This document shows positions 26,770 through 35,275 of a DNA stretch of 64,000 nucleotides, in pieces. Below the pieces are notes generated by a model that was not told the origin of the DNA, ran no database searches, and saw nothing but the letters and a program-made list of their open reading frames with translations. Position 1 is the stretch's first letter. Each line of letters begins with the position of its first letter. The DNA is from Azospirillaceae bacterium (lineage in GTDB: Bacteria > Pseudomonadota > Alphaproteobacteria > Azospirillales > Azospirillaceae): assembly GCA_031291675.1 (NCBI GenBank), contig JARLIO010000075.1:1-64000 (forward strand), written 5' to 3'. The translations under genes and the position numbers were made by a program.

Positions 26770-27105
26770 ATGATCGAAAAACGCGCACTCTGGGCGCCGC
26801 TGGCGGTGGCCGCCGCCATGCTGACCGCCGCGGGACCTTGTCCTCTTCGGGCGCAGGTCCCCGACGAGCGAGAGGGGCACGCCGACCATGACCGGGCCCG
26901 CCAGGCGCGCATCCGCGGCGAGATCGCGCCGCTGGAAGAGATCATCGCAACGGTCCACCGACGCTTTCACGGTGACATCGTCTCGACCGAGCTGGAACAT
27001 AGCGGGGGGATCTGGACCTATGAGTTCAAGGTCATCGATGACGACGGCCGGCTGCGTGAGGTCAAGGTCGACGCCCACACCGGCCTCATCACCGGAGGCG
27101 AATGA
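26770..27105 (+). CDS. Secreted PepSY-domain protein of a two-component operon
   Basis: A signal peptide (about residues 5-28, ending P-L-R-A-Q) precedes a PepSY domain: I-A-P-L-E-E-I-I-A-T-V, then I-W-T-Y-E-F-K-V-I-D-D-D-G and K-V-D-A-H-T-G. The start may be GTG 26767 or ATG 26770. Its stop overlaps the start of the response-regulator gene (A-TGA-TG). Periplasmic PepSY proteins commonly accompany PhoPQ-like sensors and may modulate the kinase's periplasmic domain; this is inferred from context. Confidence 0.85.
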   Translation: MIEKRALWAPLAVAAAMLTAAGPCPLRAQVPDEREGHADHDRARQARIRGEIAPLEEIIATVHRRFHGDIVSTELEHSGGIWTYEFKVIDDDGRLREVKVDAHTGLITGGE

Positions 27106-27767
27106 TGCGTATTCTTGTGGTCGAGGATGACGACCGGATCGGGCGCGACCTGGCCACCGCGCTCGCCGCCGCCGGCTACGCCGTCGAGCGCGAAGCCGAT
27201 GGCGAAAACGCCTGGTTCCGCGGCGATACCGAGGATTTTGACGCGGTCGTGCTCGATCTCGGCCTGCCGGCGATGGACGGGTTGGCGATCCTGAAACGCT
27301 GGCGCCAGGCGGGCCGCCGTTTCCCGATCCTGATCGTCACCGCCCGCGGTAGCTGGGTCGAGCGGGTCGAAGGGATTGATGCCGGCGCCGACGACTACCT
27401 GCCCAAGCCCTTCCGCATGGAAGAGCTGGTGGCCCGGTTGCGCGCCCTGATCCGCCGCTCGGCCGGCCAGGCCTCGGCGATCCTTGTCAATGGACCGGTC
27501 TGCCTGGACACGCGGCAAATGACGGTCAGCGTCGACGGTGTGCCCGCCAGCCTGTCACCCCAGGAATATCGCCTGCTATCCTATCTGATGCACCATGCCG
27601 GTCGGGTGGTGTCCCAGCTCGAACTGACCGAACATCTCTACACGCAGGATTTCGAGCGCGAATCGAACGCGATCGAGGTTCTGGTCGGCCGGGTCCGGCG
27701 CAAACTGGGCATCGATCTGATCGAGACCCGTCGCGGTTTCGGCTATACGATCGCGGCGCGGCCGTGA
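27105..27767 (+). CDS. OmpR/PhoP-family response regulator
   Basis: The receiver domain (residues 1-115) has the acidic pocket E-D-D-D, phospho-acceptor D51 in V-L-D-L-G-L-P, and K-P-F. A winged-helix DNA-binding domain follows (L-S-P-Q-E-Y-R-L-L-S-Y-L and V-L-V-G-R-V-R-R-K-L-G, R-G-F-G-Y). Of two adjacent ATGs I choose 27105, because GGAGG (27094-27098) is six bases before it and only three before 27102. It is coupled to the PepSY gene before it and, by a GTGA overlap, to the kinase after it. Likely targets include the divergent cytochrome promoter. Confidence 0.95.
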   Translation: MRILVVEDDDRIGRDLATALAAAGYAVEREADGENAWFRGDTEDFDAVVLDLGLPAMDGLAILKRWRQAGRRFPILIVTARGSWVERVEGIDAGADDYLPKPFRMEELVARLRALIRRSAGQASAILVNGPVCLDTRQMTVSVDGVPASLSPQEYRLLSYLMHHAGRVVSQLELTEHLYTQDFERESNAIEVLVGRVRRKLGIDLIETRRGFGYTIAARP

Positions 27768-29158
27768 GACGGCGGTCGCTCCGGCTGCGCCTGTTGACGA
27801 TGGCCCTGCTGTCGACCACGGCCGCGATGATGGCATCCGGGGTCGGCCTGGTGATCCTGTTTCAACGCCATGTCGAGTTGCGGGTTGATGCCGAGCTCGA
27901 CACCTATATCCGCCAGATCGCCGGCAATATCGCCTTTGGTCGCGATGGCGAGATCACCGTTGTGCGCCCGCCCGCCGATCCCCGCTTTGATCAGCCGCTC
28001 AGCGGCCTGTACTGGCAGGTCGGCGATGACCAGGGTCGCTCGGCGCGTTCGCGCTCGCTATGGGATGTCGGGCTGACCCTGCCGGCGGACCGGCTCGACG
28101 ACGCCACACCGCACCGCCACCTCGTGCCCGGGCCCGGTCACACGACCTTGATCGCCCGGGAACGCCAGGTCACCTTCAGCACGGCGACACCGCCGCGAAC
28201 CCTGCGCATCGTCAGTGCCATCGACAGCAACGATACCCGGGCCCTGGTCCGGGACTTCGCCGGGGATCTTGTGCCGTCCCTGGCGATGCTGGGCTTGGCT
28301 CTGCTGGCCGCGGCCTGGCTGCAAGTTCGGATCGGGCTGCGTCCCCTGGAAGCGGTCCGGCGCGGGATTGGTGCGATCCGCTCCGGAACCCACCGCCGCC
28401 TGCCGCTCACCTACCCCGACGAGGTGATGCCGCTTGCCGAGGAGGTCAACACCCTGCTCGATGTCCACGACCGGATGATCGCGCGCGCCCGTGCCGCGGC
28501 GGCCGACCTGGCCCATGGGCTGAAAACACCGCTGACCGCGCTCGGCGCGGCGGCACGGAGCCTGCGCAGCCGGGGTGACACGGCCCTCGCGCAGGATATC
28601 GAGGATCTCGCCGAGACCATGCGCCGTCAGATTGAACGTCCGCTGGCCCGGGCCCGATTGCAGCATGGTCATGGCATGGCCACGCCACTGGCCCCGCTGG
28701 TCGGGCAACTGGTGACGACGATCCGCAAGACGCCCACCGGGGCGGCGCGGTCCTGGTCGATCGCGATCCCCGACGCGCTTCAGGCGGCCGTCAACCGGGA
28801 TGACCTCACCGAACTGCTGGGCAATCTTCTGGAAAATGCCGCCAAGTGGGCCCGGGACCAGGTCCGGGTCACCGCCGAAGCAGCCTCGGCGGCGATCGCG
28901 ATCACGATCGATGATGATGGCCCCGGGATTCCGCTTGTGGCGCGCCAGACCGCCCTGGAACGCGGCGCACGTCTCGATCAGGCGACCGCGGGCACCGGCC
29001 TCGGTCTCGCGATCGTCGGCGATATCATCGAGGTCTATGGCGGAACCCTGCGCCTGGACGACAGCCCGCTGGGCGGCTTGCGGGTCACCGCCACGGTTCC
29101 GCTTGCCAGTGCCGGCGCTGTGACGCCCCCACGCCCCGCCCTGGCGCGGGATCGATAA
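27764..29158 (+). CDS. Membrane sensor histidine kinase (PhoQ/QseC-like)
   Basis: Layout: short cytoplasmic start, transmembrane helix (~10-33), periplasmic sensor (~35-165), second helix (~170-190), HAMP-like linker, then the kinase core. The H box is A-D-L-A-H251-G-L-K-T-P-L-T; the N box G-N-L-L-E-N-A-A-K; the G boxes D-D-D-G-P-G-I-P and G-T-G-L-G-L-A. It begins with GTG in a GTGA overlap with the regulator stop. The signal is unknown; PhoQ-like relatives sense divalent cations or membrane stress. Confidence 0.94.
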   Translation: MRRRSLRLRLLTMALLSTTAAMMASGVGLVILFQRHVELRVDAELDTYIRQIAGNIAFGRDGEITVVRPPADPRFDQPLSGLYWQVGDDQGRSARSRSLWDVGLTLPADRLDDATPHRHLVPGPGHTTLIARERQVTFSTATPPRTLRIVSAIDSNDTRALVRDFAGDLVPSLAMLGLALLAAAWLQVRIGLRPLEAVRRGIGAIRSGTHRRLPLTYPDEVMPLAEEVNTLLDVHDRMIARARAAAADLAHGLKTPLTALGAAARSLRSRGDTALAQDIEDLAETMRRQIERPLARARLQHGHGMATPLAPLVGQLVTTIRKTPTGAARSWSIAIPDALQAAVNRDDLTELLGNLLENAAKWARDQVRVTAEAASAAIAITIDDDGPGIPLVARQTALERGARLDQATAGTGLGLAIVGDIIEVYGGTLRLDDSPLGGLRVTATVPLASAGAVTPPRPALARDR

Positions 29159-29178
29159 TCCGCTCCGGGCGCCCCGGG

Positions 29179-29985
29179 CTATGACGGCCCGGCCGCGGCA
29201 AGACGGAGTGTCAGCACCCGCCACACAGGATAGTCTTCCGGGGCCAGGGGAAACGGGCCGCAACGCGGATCGAGAAGGGCGCGCACAATGTTTTCCGCCA
29301 TGACGCTTTGCCCCGGGGCGGCCGCCCCGGGTTCGGGATCGAGGATCATCACCCGGCGCACGGTCGCGTCAGGATTGAGCGCCACTTCCACCGTGACCGC
29401 GGCCGCTCCCGGAACATCGGCCATGGCACCCGGCAAGGCCCGGCAGCGCGCCATCTGACGACGGACCGCCGCGAGCGCAGCGTCGCGCCGCCGATCGTCG
29501 GGCGGCGATGTTCTAGGAGCCGCCGACTCCGGCCGGCTCGCCAGCGGGCGCGCGGCCTTGCGTTGAAGCGCCACCGGCGGGGGACCTGCCGTGGCTTGAT
29601 CGGGCAGGCGCGCAACATCCGCCAGCAGCGCCGCCATCGCCGTGTCGGCTTGTGGCGGGGCTGTGGTGTCAGCGGGTGGTGGCGCGGGCGCGGGGGCCGG
29701 TTCAGGGGCCGGAGGGGCCGGACTTGCCGGCGGCGGCGTGGCAATCGGCGGCGCGACCGCGACCGGAAACGCCACCGGCGATCCGGCCCGGTCCGCGGCA
29801 TCGTCCGCCACCGCCCGGACGCGCCCGAATTCGGCGCGAAACGCCCAGCCCATCACCGCCAGCATGATCGCGACGGCCACCACGACCCACCACGCCACGC
29901 GCCCGTGCGACATCACCGCGCCCCCCGAAACGGAATCCGGGCCGGCAACACCGTCCGGTTCGGTCTTCGGCAGTACCCGGCGCAT
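29179..29985 (-). CDS. TonB/TolA-like single-pass protein
   Basis: A single N-terminal transmembrane helix (V-A-W-W-V-V-V-A-V-A-I-M-L-A-V-M, about residues 20-36) is followed by a Pro/Ala-rich periplasmic linker. A C-terminal domain with the pattern A-V-T-V-E-V-A-L-N-P-D-A-T-V-R-R-V resembles the TolA/TonB C-terminal fold. ATG 29985 has GGGA upstream; an upstream GTG is possible. It may transduce proton-motive energy to an outer-membrane partner. No ExbBD or TolQR neighbours are present, so the partner is unknown. Confidence 0.65.
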   Translation of the reverse strand: MRRVLPKTEPDGVAGPDSVSGGAVMSHGRVAWWVVVAVAIMLAVMGWAFRAEFGRVRAVADDAADRAGSPVAFPVAVAPPIATPPPASPAPPAPEPAPAPAPPPADTTAPPQADTAMAALLADVARLPDQATAGPPPVALQRKAARPLASRPESAAPRTSPPDDRRRDAALAAVRRQMARCRALPGAMADVPGAAAVTVEVALNPDATVRRVMILDPEPGAAAPGQSVMAENIVRALLDPRCGPFPLAPEDYPVWRVLTLRLAAAGPS

Positions 29986-30329
29986 CACGATCCCAAATAC
30001 CCCTTGCACTGTCGCCACTATAGGACCAGCGCGCTGCCATGCCCAGCCACCCCGGGATCACACCCCGGCCAGCCGTTCTCATTTTGGCTGTCGGCCCGCG
30101 GGCTGCCGCCCGCACCCGCTCGGGGTGAACTCCGAATCCCCCGCTATTTTAACAAAAACAAAGGGGTCTGGGGCATGGCCCCCGTTGGGTTTGGGCGAAA
30201 GCCCAACGCTTCGTCGCCCAAATGACAACCGCTGCACCCCGGCAACAGCCATCGCCGCGACCGGCCCCCCATGCTAGACTTGTCCCGAACGACAACCCGG
30301 CCCCTTCGTGATCCCGATCCGGAAACCCC
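29986..30329. other. Intergenic region with a paired-hairpin element
   Basis: The region has no gene I can support. It contains two adjacent hairpins: GGGGC/GCCCC (30170-30182) and TTGGGC-GAAA-GCCCAA (30191-30206) after an A-rich lead (AACAAAAACAAAGGGG). On the minus strand the second hairpin is followed by more GC and then TTTGTTTTTG, so the element could terminate minus-strand transcription. Similar paired hairpins recur between genes in Rhodospirillales as I recall. Confidence 0.4.
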
Positions 30330-31826
30330 ATGCCGACCCCGGAAATGCCTGAAGCCCCGGCGGCACCGCCTCCCGGCTTTGCCGCCCGCCTGACCGAGGC
30401 GGCAAGACTGCACCAGGCCGGTGACCTTGCCGACAGCGAACGCTGTTACTGTGACCTGTTGTGCGACAGGCCGGCCGCCGCCGAGATTGCCCCGCTCTAT
30501 GCCGTCCTGCTGCACCAGAGTGGCCGCCTGGATGACGCCCGGACCTGGGCGCAGCGCGGCACCGTGCTGCGACCGCATTCGGCACCGCATCTCGCGACCT
30601 ATGGTCACCTGTTATTGGATCAGAACCGCCTGGATGAGGCAATCGCCCCTTTGCAACGGGCCTTGAGCTGCGATCCCAATGCGGTCGCGTCCTACAACAA
30701 TCTCGCCATCGCCCTGAACCACGTCGACCAGGACACGGCAATCCTGGTTGGCACCGACGACGCCACGGTCGCATCCTGGACCGCGATCTGCCGCGAACGT
30801 CTGGTGCAAGACCCGACCGACCTCGCCGCCCTGGTCCGGCTCGGTCCGCTGCTGGAACGACAGGGCCAACCGGATCGGGCGCTGCGCGTCTACCAGCATA
30901 CCCTGCGCCTGCGCCCGGAACACAGCCGGTCCTATTCCCGGGCGGCCCTGCTGCGCCTGCGTGCCGCCTGGGGCCCCCCGCCGGCACCGGCGCCCCGCGA
31001 CGATCGCCCTGCCATCACCCTGTCGTCCCTGGGGGACAATGGCCGGTTCGGCAACCAGCTGATCCAATATGGCTTCCTGCGCTGCTTTGCCGCTGAACAT
31101 GACCTGCGCGCCGAAACCGCGGACTGGATCGGCCGCGATCTGTTCGACCTCGACGAACCGATCGTCGAACCCGGCCCGCCCGGAACCCGCCGGCCGGAAT
31201 TGACGCCGGCGGCGCTGAGCGCCGCCCAGCAGGCCGCCGGCACGCCCTGGATCCGGATCGCCGACCATGACCTGTCCGGCCTGTTCGCCGATCAGGTCCC
31301 CTATTTCGCGCGCCACCAGGCCTTGTTGCAACGGGTCCTGAAGCCGGGGCACCGCGCCGCGACACTGCTGGAGCCGGCGCTGGAACGCCTGCGCGCCGGC
31401 GGGGCCCTGGTCGCGCTGCATCTGCGTCGGGGCGATGCCGTGCGCTTCCCGACCCAGCACCCGTTCCATCGCCATTTCTGGGTGGCGCCGGAGGCTTGGT
31501 ATCTGTCGTGGCTGCACAAGCTGTGGGCGGCCCTGCCCCGGCCCGTGCTCTATATCGCCAGCGACCAGCCCGGCATCGAAGAGACCTTCGCCGCTTTCTC
31601 GCCCCGGACCGCCCGCGACCTTCAGGTCGATATCCCGGGTGCCGCGTTCTATCCGGATTTCTTCATGCTGAGCCGGGCCGACATTGTCATCGGTGCCAAC
31701 AGCACCTTTTCGACCGTGGCCGCCCTGCTCAATGAGCGGGCTGTGCTGTTCCTGCGGCCCGATGCCGCCGCCGGCGAACTGGTGCCCTACCAGCCCACCC
31801 AGCACAGCCTGCTGCCCGGTATCTGA
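30330..31826 (+). CDS. TPR protein fused to a GT11-like fucosyltransferase domain
   Basis: The first ~210 residues form TPR-like helices (A-R-L-H-Q-A-G-D-L-A-D-S-E-R, Y-G-H-L-L-L-D-Q-N-R-L-D-E-A, A-L-R-V-Y-Q-H-T-L-R-L-R-P). From ~230 a glycosyltransferase domain begins G-D-N-G-R-F-G-N-Q-L-I-Q-Y-G-F. It has the alpha-1,2/1,6-fucosyltransferase signature L-H-L-R-R-G-D and a late F-F-M-L-S-R-A-D-I-V-I-G-A-N-S-T-F-S segment, as in GT11 enzymes. Length 498 aa. The predicted reaction is transfer of fucose or a similar GDP-sugar. The TPR part suggests a protein or protein-bound acceptor. It is monocistronic, convergent with the Spy-like gene. Confidence 0.85.
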   Translation: MPTPEMPEAPAAPPPGFAARLTEAARLHQAGDLADSERCYCDLLCDRPAAAEIAPLYAVLLHQSGRLDDARTWAQRGTVLRPHSAPHLATYGHLLLDQNRLDEAIAPLQRALSCDPNAVASYNNLAIALNHVDQDTAILVGTDDATVASWTAICRERLVQDPTDLAALVRLGPLLERQGQPDRALRVYQHTLRLRPEHSRSYSRAALLRLRAAWGPPPAPAPRDDRPAITLSSLGDNGRFGNQLIQYGFLRCFAAEHDLRAETADWIGRDLFDLDEPIVEPGPPGTRRPELTPAALSAAQQAAGTPWIRIADHDLSGLFADQVPYFARHQALLQRVLKPGHRAATLLEPALERLRAGGALVALHLRRGDAVRFPTQHPFHRHFWVAPEAWYLSWLHKLWAALPRPVLYIASDQPGIEETFAAFSPRTARDLQVDIPGAAFYPDFFMLSRADIVIGANSTFSTVAALLNERAVLFLRPDAAAGELVPYQPTQHSLLPGI

Positions 31827-31841
31827 GCGATCGACCCCCTG

Positions 31842-32306
31842 TTACCGTGGCGGCTCCCCCGACGGCGGCGGCCCCATTGGCGGCGGCGGCGCCTCCCGAT
31901 CGAGAATCGCACGCTGTTGCGGCGTCAACACCGCGGCCAACGCATCCCGTGCCCGATGCAGGACGGCATGGACATCCGTCCCGCCCGCCACGGCGGCCGG
32001 CGGCGGCATTTGTCCGGCGTTCATTGCGGGGTCGGGCATCGCCGGGCGGCTGTCCCAGAGCGCCGTCACCACGGCGGCAAAGGCGGCCCATTGCCCCTCC
32101 TGGGCGCCGGTAATCCCCAACTCGTCCTTCAAAGCCGACAAGGCTGCCGGATCGAGCATGCGGCCCGGTCCCATCATGCCCGGACCGGCCCCCATCATCG
32201 CACCACCCGGTGCCATCGCGCCGCTATCGGCACTTTGCGCCAAGGCCGTGGTCAGCGGCGCCAGCGCCAGGACAACAACGGCCATGCTTTTCAACAAAAT
32301 GCCCAT
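31842..32306 (-). CDS. Spy/CpxP-like periplasmic LTxxQ protein
   Basis: A signal peptide (V-V-V-L-A-L-A-P-L-T-T-A-L-A-Q, residues ~9-24) precedes a Met/Gly/Pro-rich segment and a helical region ending in L-T-P-Q-Q-R-A-I-L-D, the LTxxQ motif of Spy/CpxP chaperones. The tail is Pro-rich. I start at ATG 32306 (M-G-I-L-L-K) with AAGG upstream; the longer frame has no signal peptide at its start. Likely an envelope chaperone or metal/stress sensor. Confidence 0.8.
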   Translation of the reverse strand: MGILLKSMAVVVLALAPLTTALAQSADSGAMAPGGAMMGAGPGMMGPGRMLDPAALSALKDELGITGAQEGQWAAFAAVVTALWDSRPAMPDPAMNAGQMPPPAAVAGGTDVHAVLHRARDALAAVLTPQQRAILDREAPPPPMGPPPSGEPPR

Positions 32307-32729
32307 GACAAGGCACCTTCCCTTCAAAAATCGGTTTGATTCCCACAGCGGATCATGATCCGGCGCCGCGAACGTCACCCGATTCACAGGGGTCAAGGGG
32401 ACTTCGTCCCTGGGCATTATGCGCGACGGCGAACTGCAAAAGGCGTCACCAGGTCCATCGCGAAAAAGCCCGCAAAACCGGCCCGAGTCAATCCGCCACG
32501 TCGGCTTACCGCGTTTACGGCTTGGACGGCGCGGGCCATGCCGGATTGCCGCAATCTCGAGCTGTGGGCCGACGCGATCAAACGGCTGGGACTGACCAAG
32601 GGCACGATGGTGCGCCGGCATCTGGCGAAGCGCGCAGGAGGCAGAGCCGGAGTCGTCGAGGCGTCGGGACGGTCCTGCGACACGCGGTTTTTCCGCCACC
32701 ACAACATCATTGCACATCGGAGCCGTCCC
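32307..32729. other. Intergenic region upstream of the PqqD/B2 pair, no gene supported
   Basis: I looked here for a lasso-type precursor. The short frames give basic, low-complexity peptides without a leader ending T-x before a core with Asp/Glu at position 7-9. Nothing convincing was found. The promoter of the PqqD-like gene should be here; GGAG lies eight bases before its ATG. Confidence 0.4.
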
Positions 32730-33020
32730 ATGAGAATTTCACGGCGAGGGGATTGGTTGACCGCCCTGGTCGGCGAAGAGTTGGTCATGATGAGCGCAAA
32801 GCACGGCAACGACATCAGTCCTACCGCGGTCGGTGCGCGCGTCTCGGCGACGATTGATCCATCGCTCACCCTGGACGATCTGGTGGCCCGGCTGACCGTC
32901 GAATTCGAGGTTTCGGACGAAACCTGTCGGGTCAAGGTGCCGTCCTACCTTGAGGAGTTGGCTGGCCATGGCGCCATCGCATTCGATCCGCCGCCGACTG
33001 GGTCGCGTCATCCGGCTTGA
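32730..33020 (+). CDS. PqqD-family peptide-chaperone (RiPP recognition element)
   Basis: This 96-residue protein matches the PqqD/RRE pattern: G-E-E-L-V-M-M-S-A-K-H-G, then S-P-T-A-V-G-A-R-V, L-D-D-L-V-A-R-L-T-V-E-F-E-V, and L-E-E-L-A-G-H-G-A-I. Such domains bind leader peptides and present them to maturation enzymes; in lasso peptide clusters this is the B1 protein. It overlaps the following B2-like gene by 53 bases and is surely cotranscribed. No precursor, cyclase or PQQ gene is nearby. The ATG at 32730 is preceded by GGAG. Confidence 0.85.
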   Translation: MRISRRGDWLTALVGEELVMMSAKHGNDISPTAVGARVSATIDPSLTLDDLVARLTVEFEVSDETCRVKVPSYLEELAGHGAIAFDPPPTGSRHPA

Positions 33021-33444
33021 CCGGCGGCAAAAGGCGCTCGTCGCCGAGGCGGTCTTTTGGCTCACCGTGGCGCGACTGGGCTTAATGGCCGTTCCTTTTC
33101 CCGTGTTGGCCCGCCGGTTGGGCGATTTCGTTCCGCCCACCGACGCGCGGGTTATCGCCTGCGCCGCCGCAGGACCGACGGCAAACGCCGAGACCGCACG
33201 CCGGGTGCGCCGCGCTGTCGCCGCGGCCGGGCGCACGCTGCCGTTCGAAGCGGTTTGCCTGCCCCGGGCCATGGCCGCCAGGGCGATGCTGTACCGGCGC
33301 GGCATCCCGAGCGCCCTGCATTTCGGCGCCGCACGGGGCCCGGAAAAGTCATTCGAGGCTCATGCCTGGCTCAACGCCGCCGGCATCGAAGTGACCGGCT
33401 ATCCGGTGGCATCGCGTTTTGCCGAAATCGCCTGCTTCGTCTGA
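32968..33444 (+). CDS. Lasso-peptide B2-like transglutaminase-fold peptidase
   Basis: This is a 158-residue protein of the Transglut_core3 type found as the B2 leader peptidase in lasso peptide clusters. The N-terminal helix is basic-hydrophobic. The catalytic triad pattern is clear: C in F-E-A-V-C-L-P-R-A-M-A-A-R-A-M-L, H in F-E-A-H-A-W-L, and the following acidic/polar strand E-V-T-G-Y-P. The start is inside the PqqD-like gene, with GAGGAG about 11 bases upstream. The third lasso enzyme (asparagine-synthetase-like cyclase) and a precursor are absent here. It could act on a peptide encoded elsewhere. Confidence 0.85.
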   Translation: MAPSHSIRRRLGRVIRLDRRQKALVAEAVFWLTVARLGLMAVPFPVLARRLGDFVPPTDARVIACAAAGPTANAETARRVRRAVAAAGRTLPFEAVCLPRAMAARAMLYRRGIPSALHFGAARGPEKSFEAHAWLNAAGIEVTGYPVASRFAEIACFV

Positions 33445-33524
33445 ACGATTGCAGAGATGTCGGCGCAATCGTCGGTCTGCAGCCCGGGGGGCGTTCCCCG
33501 GACGGTGGATTCCGCCCTGAACAT

Positions 33525-33571
33525 GTGGATACGGGAAAGATTGCTGAAGCGCGCTTCTTTCCCGTATCCAC
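33525..33571. terminator. Bidirectional hairpin between convergent genes
   Basis: GTGGATACGGGAAAGA (33525-33540) and TCTTTCCCGTATCCAC (33556-33571) are perfect 16-bp complements, and the loop itself contains the palindrome GAAGCGCGCTTC. It sits between the convergent B2-like and chemoreceptor genes and probably terminates both. Confidence 0.65.
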
Positions 33572-33586
33572 GGCGCGGCACCGAAA

Positions 33587-35275
33587 TCAGGAGGCGCGCA
33601 CGCTCCCAAGGAATGTCCGCACTTCTGAACTGAGACGTTCGGCATTCCCGGACAGATCGGTCGCCGAGACCAACATCTGTCCGGCGGCATGCCCCGTTTC
33701 GGCCGCACTTTGCGAAACACCGGTGATATTCAGCGATACCTCCTGCGTCCCCTGGGCCGCCTGCTGAACGTTGCGGGCGATCTCTTGCGTGGCCGCACCC
33801 TGCTCCTGCACGGCGGCCGAAATGGTGGACGAGATTTCGCTGATTCTCCCGATTGTGCCGGAGATATTTCTGATCGCTCCGACGGTTTGTCCGGTTGCCT
33901 TCTGCACCTCGGTGATTTGCTGACTGATTTCGTCCGTCGCCCGGGCGGTCTGGGTTGCGAGCATCTTCACCTCGCCGGCCACCACGGCGAAGCCCTTACC
34001 CGCCTCACCGGCGCGAGCGGCCTCGATCGTGGCGTTCAGCGCCAGCAGGTTGGTCTTGCTCGCGATGTCGTTGATCAGCCGGACCACTTCCCCGATGCGG
34101 TCGGCCGCCGCCGCCAGCCCCAGCACCACAGCGTCGGTCTGTTCGGCCTCCTTCATCGCCGTGGACGAGATACTGGCGGCCTCCGCCATCTGGCGAGAGA
34201 TTTCGCCGATCGACGACGAGAGTTCCTCGGTAGCGGAAGCCACCGTCTGGACGTTGGCGGTGGTCTGCTCCGCCGCCGCCGCCACGGTCGTCGCCTGGGA
34301 CGCCGATTGGTTTGCCACCGCCGACATGGATTCCGCGGTCGTCTGCAGTTCAAGCGATGAGGAGGACACGGCCTTCACGACGTCCAGGATCGTCGCCTCG
34401 AACCTGTCGGCCATCAGATTCAGCGCCTGCTTCTGCGCCGCTGCCGCCTGCTGCTTCTGCTGCTCCTGCTCGGCGCGCAGGCGTTCGACCTCCAGGGCAT
34501 TGTCCTTGAACACCTGGACCGCTCCGGCCATCGCGCCGACCTCGTCCTTGCGATCGCGGTCGGGCACCTCAACCGTGTAGTTTCCCGAGGCCAGTGTCCC
34601 CATGACCCCGGTCATGCGGCGCACGGGCGCGACGAGCGCGGCATAAAGCACCAGGCCGAAACCAATCGCCATCGCCAGATCGACGCCGACGCCGATCCGG
34701 ATCGCGCTGCCGGTGGTGTCCAGGGCGGACGCGAGATCGGCGGTGCGCTTGGTGAGCAACGATCCTTCAGCCGCGGCGATCTCGGCGTTCAAGTTGCGGA
34801 ATTTATCCATCGATTCCTTGCCCGCTCCGCTTGCCTCGAGCGCACGGGCCTGCTCGATCGTCGCGGGATTGCCCATCATGGCGATCTCCTGCTCGGCGAT
34901 CGTGGTCTGCCATGTCGTCACGAATGTCTTCAACGTGTCCAAACGCGCCTGCTGGGTCGCGTTGTCGGAGGTCGCCTGTTTGATCTTGTTCCAGGCGTTC
35001 TCGAACTGCGCGCGGCCGCCACGATAGGGCTCAAGGAAATTGTCCTTTCCGGAAACCAGGAACCCGCGCAGGCCCGTTTCCTGGTTGATCATTCCTTCCA
35101 GCATGTCGCGGGTCGTCGCCAGCACCTCATAGGTGTGCGTGTTCCACGCAGAGGTCGTACGGATGGCACTGGCCTGCCCGCCGATTTCGATACCCATGGC
35201 GATAACGGTGAGCACCAGGATGCTGAATACCAAGGAAAGTTTTATCTTTGCGGATAGGTTCCGAATCGCTTGCAT
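33587..35275 (-). CDS. Methyl-accepting chemotaxis protein with CHASE3 sensor
   Basis: This is an inner-membrane chemoreceptor. Transmembrane helix 1 (~residues 12-32) is followed by a periplasmic CHASE3 domain with the hallmark [12 protein letters not shown]. Helix 2 (~190-210), HAMP ([10 protein letters not shown]) and the signalling domain follow, with the highly conserved tip region [20 protein letters not shown]. The true start is ATG 35275, because GGAGATCACA lies directly upstream; the longer frame lacks such a site. No chemotaxis operon is adjacent. The ligand is unknown. Confidence 0.95.
   Translation of the reverse strand: MQAIRNLSAKIKLSLVFSILVLTVIAMGIEIGGQASAIRTTSAWNTHTYEVLATTRDMLEGMINQETGLRGFLVSGKDNFLEPYRGGRAQFENAWNKIKQATSDNATQQARLDTLKTFVTTWQTTIAEQEIAMMGNPATIEQARALEASGAGKESMDKFRNLNAEIAAAEGSLLTKRTADLASALDTTGSAIRIGVGVDLAMAIGFGLVLYAALVAPVRRMTGVMGTLASGNYTVEVPDRDRKDEVGAMAGAVQVFKDNALEVERLRAEQEQQKQQAAAAQKQALNLMADRFEATILDVVKAVSSSSLELQTTAESMSAVANQSASQATTVAAAAEQTTANVQTVASATEELSSSIGEISRQMAEAASISSTAMKEAEQTDAVVLGLAAAADRIGEVVRLINDIASKTNLLALNATIEAARAGEAGKGFAVVAGEVKMLATQTARATDEISQQITEVQKATGQTVGAIRNISGTIGRISEISSTISAAVQEQGAATQEIARNVQQAAQGTQEVSLNITGVSQSAAETGHAAGQMLVSATDLSGNAERLSSEVRTFLGSVRAS

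Noticed and set aside
32419-32596. A 58-codon plus-strand frame upstream of the PqqD-like gene, considered as a lasso precursor (C-terminal part G-P-C-R-I-A-A-I-S-S-C-G).
   Set aside because: There is no Thr at leader position -2 with a suitable core, no Asp/Glu at core position 7-9, and the composition looks like a chance frame.
32542-32729. In-frame N-terminal extension of the PqqD-like protein, containing R-L-G-L-T-K-G.
   Set aside because: L-T-K-G recalls a lasso leader/core junction, but no stop separates it from the PqqD frame and the putative core lacks the ring acid residue.
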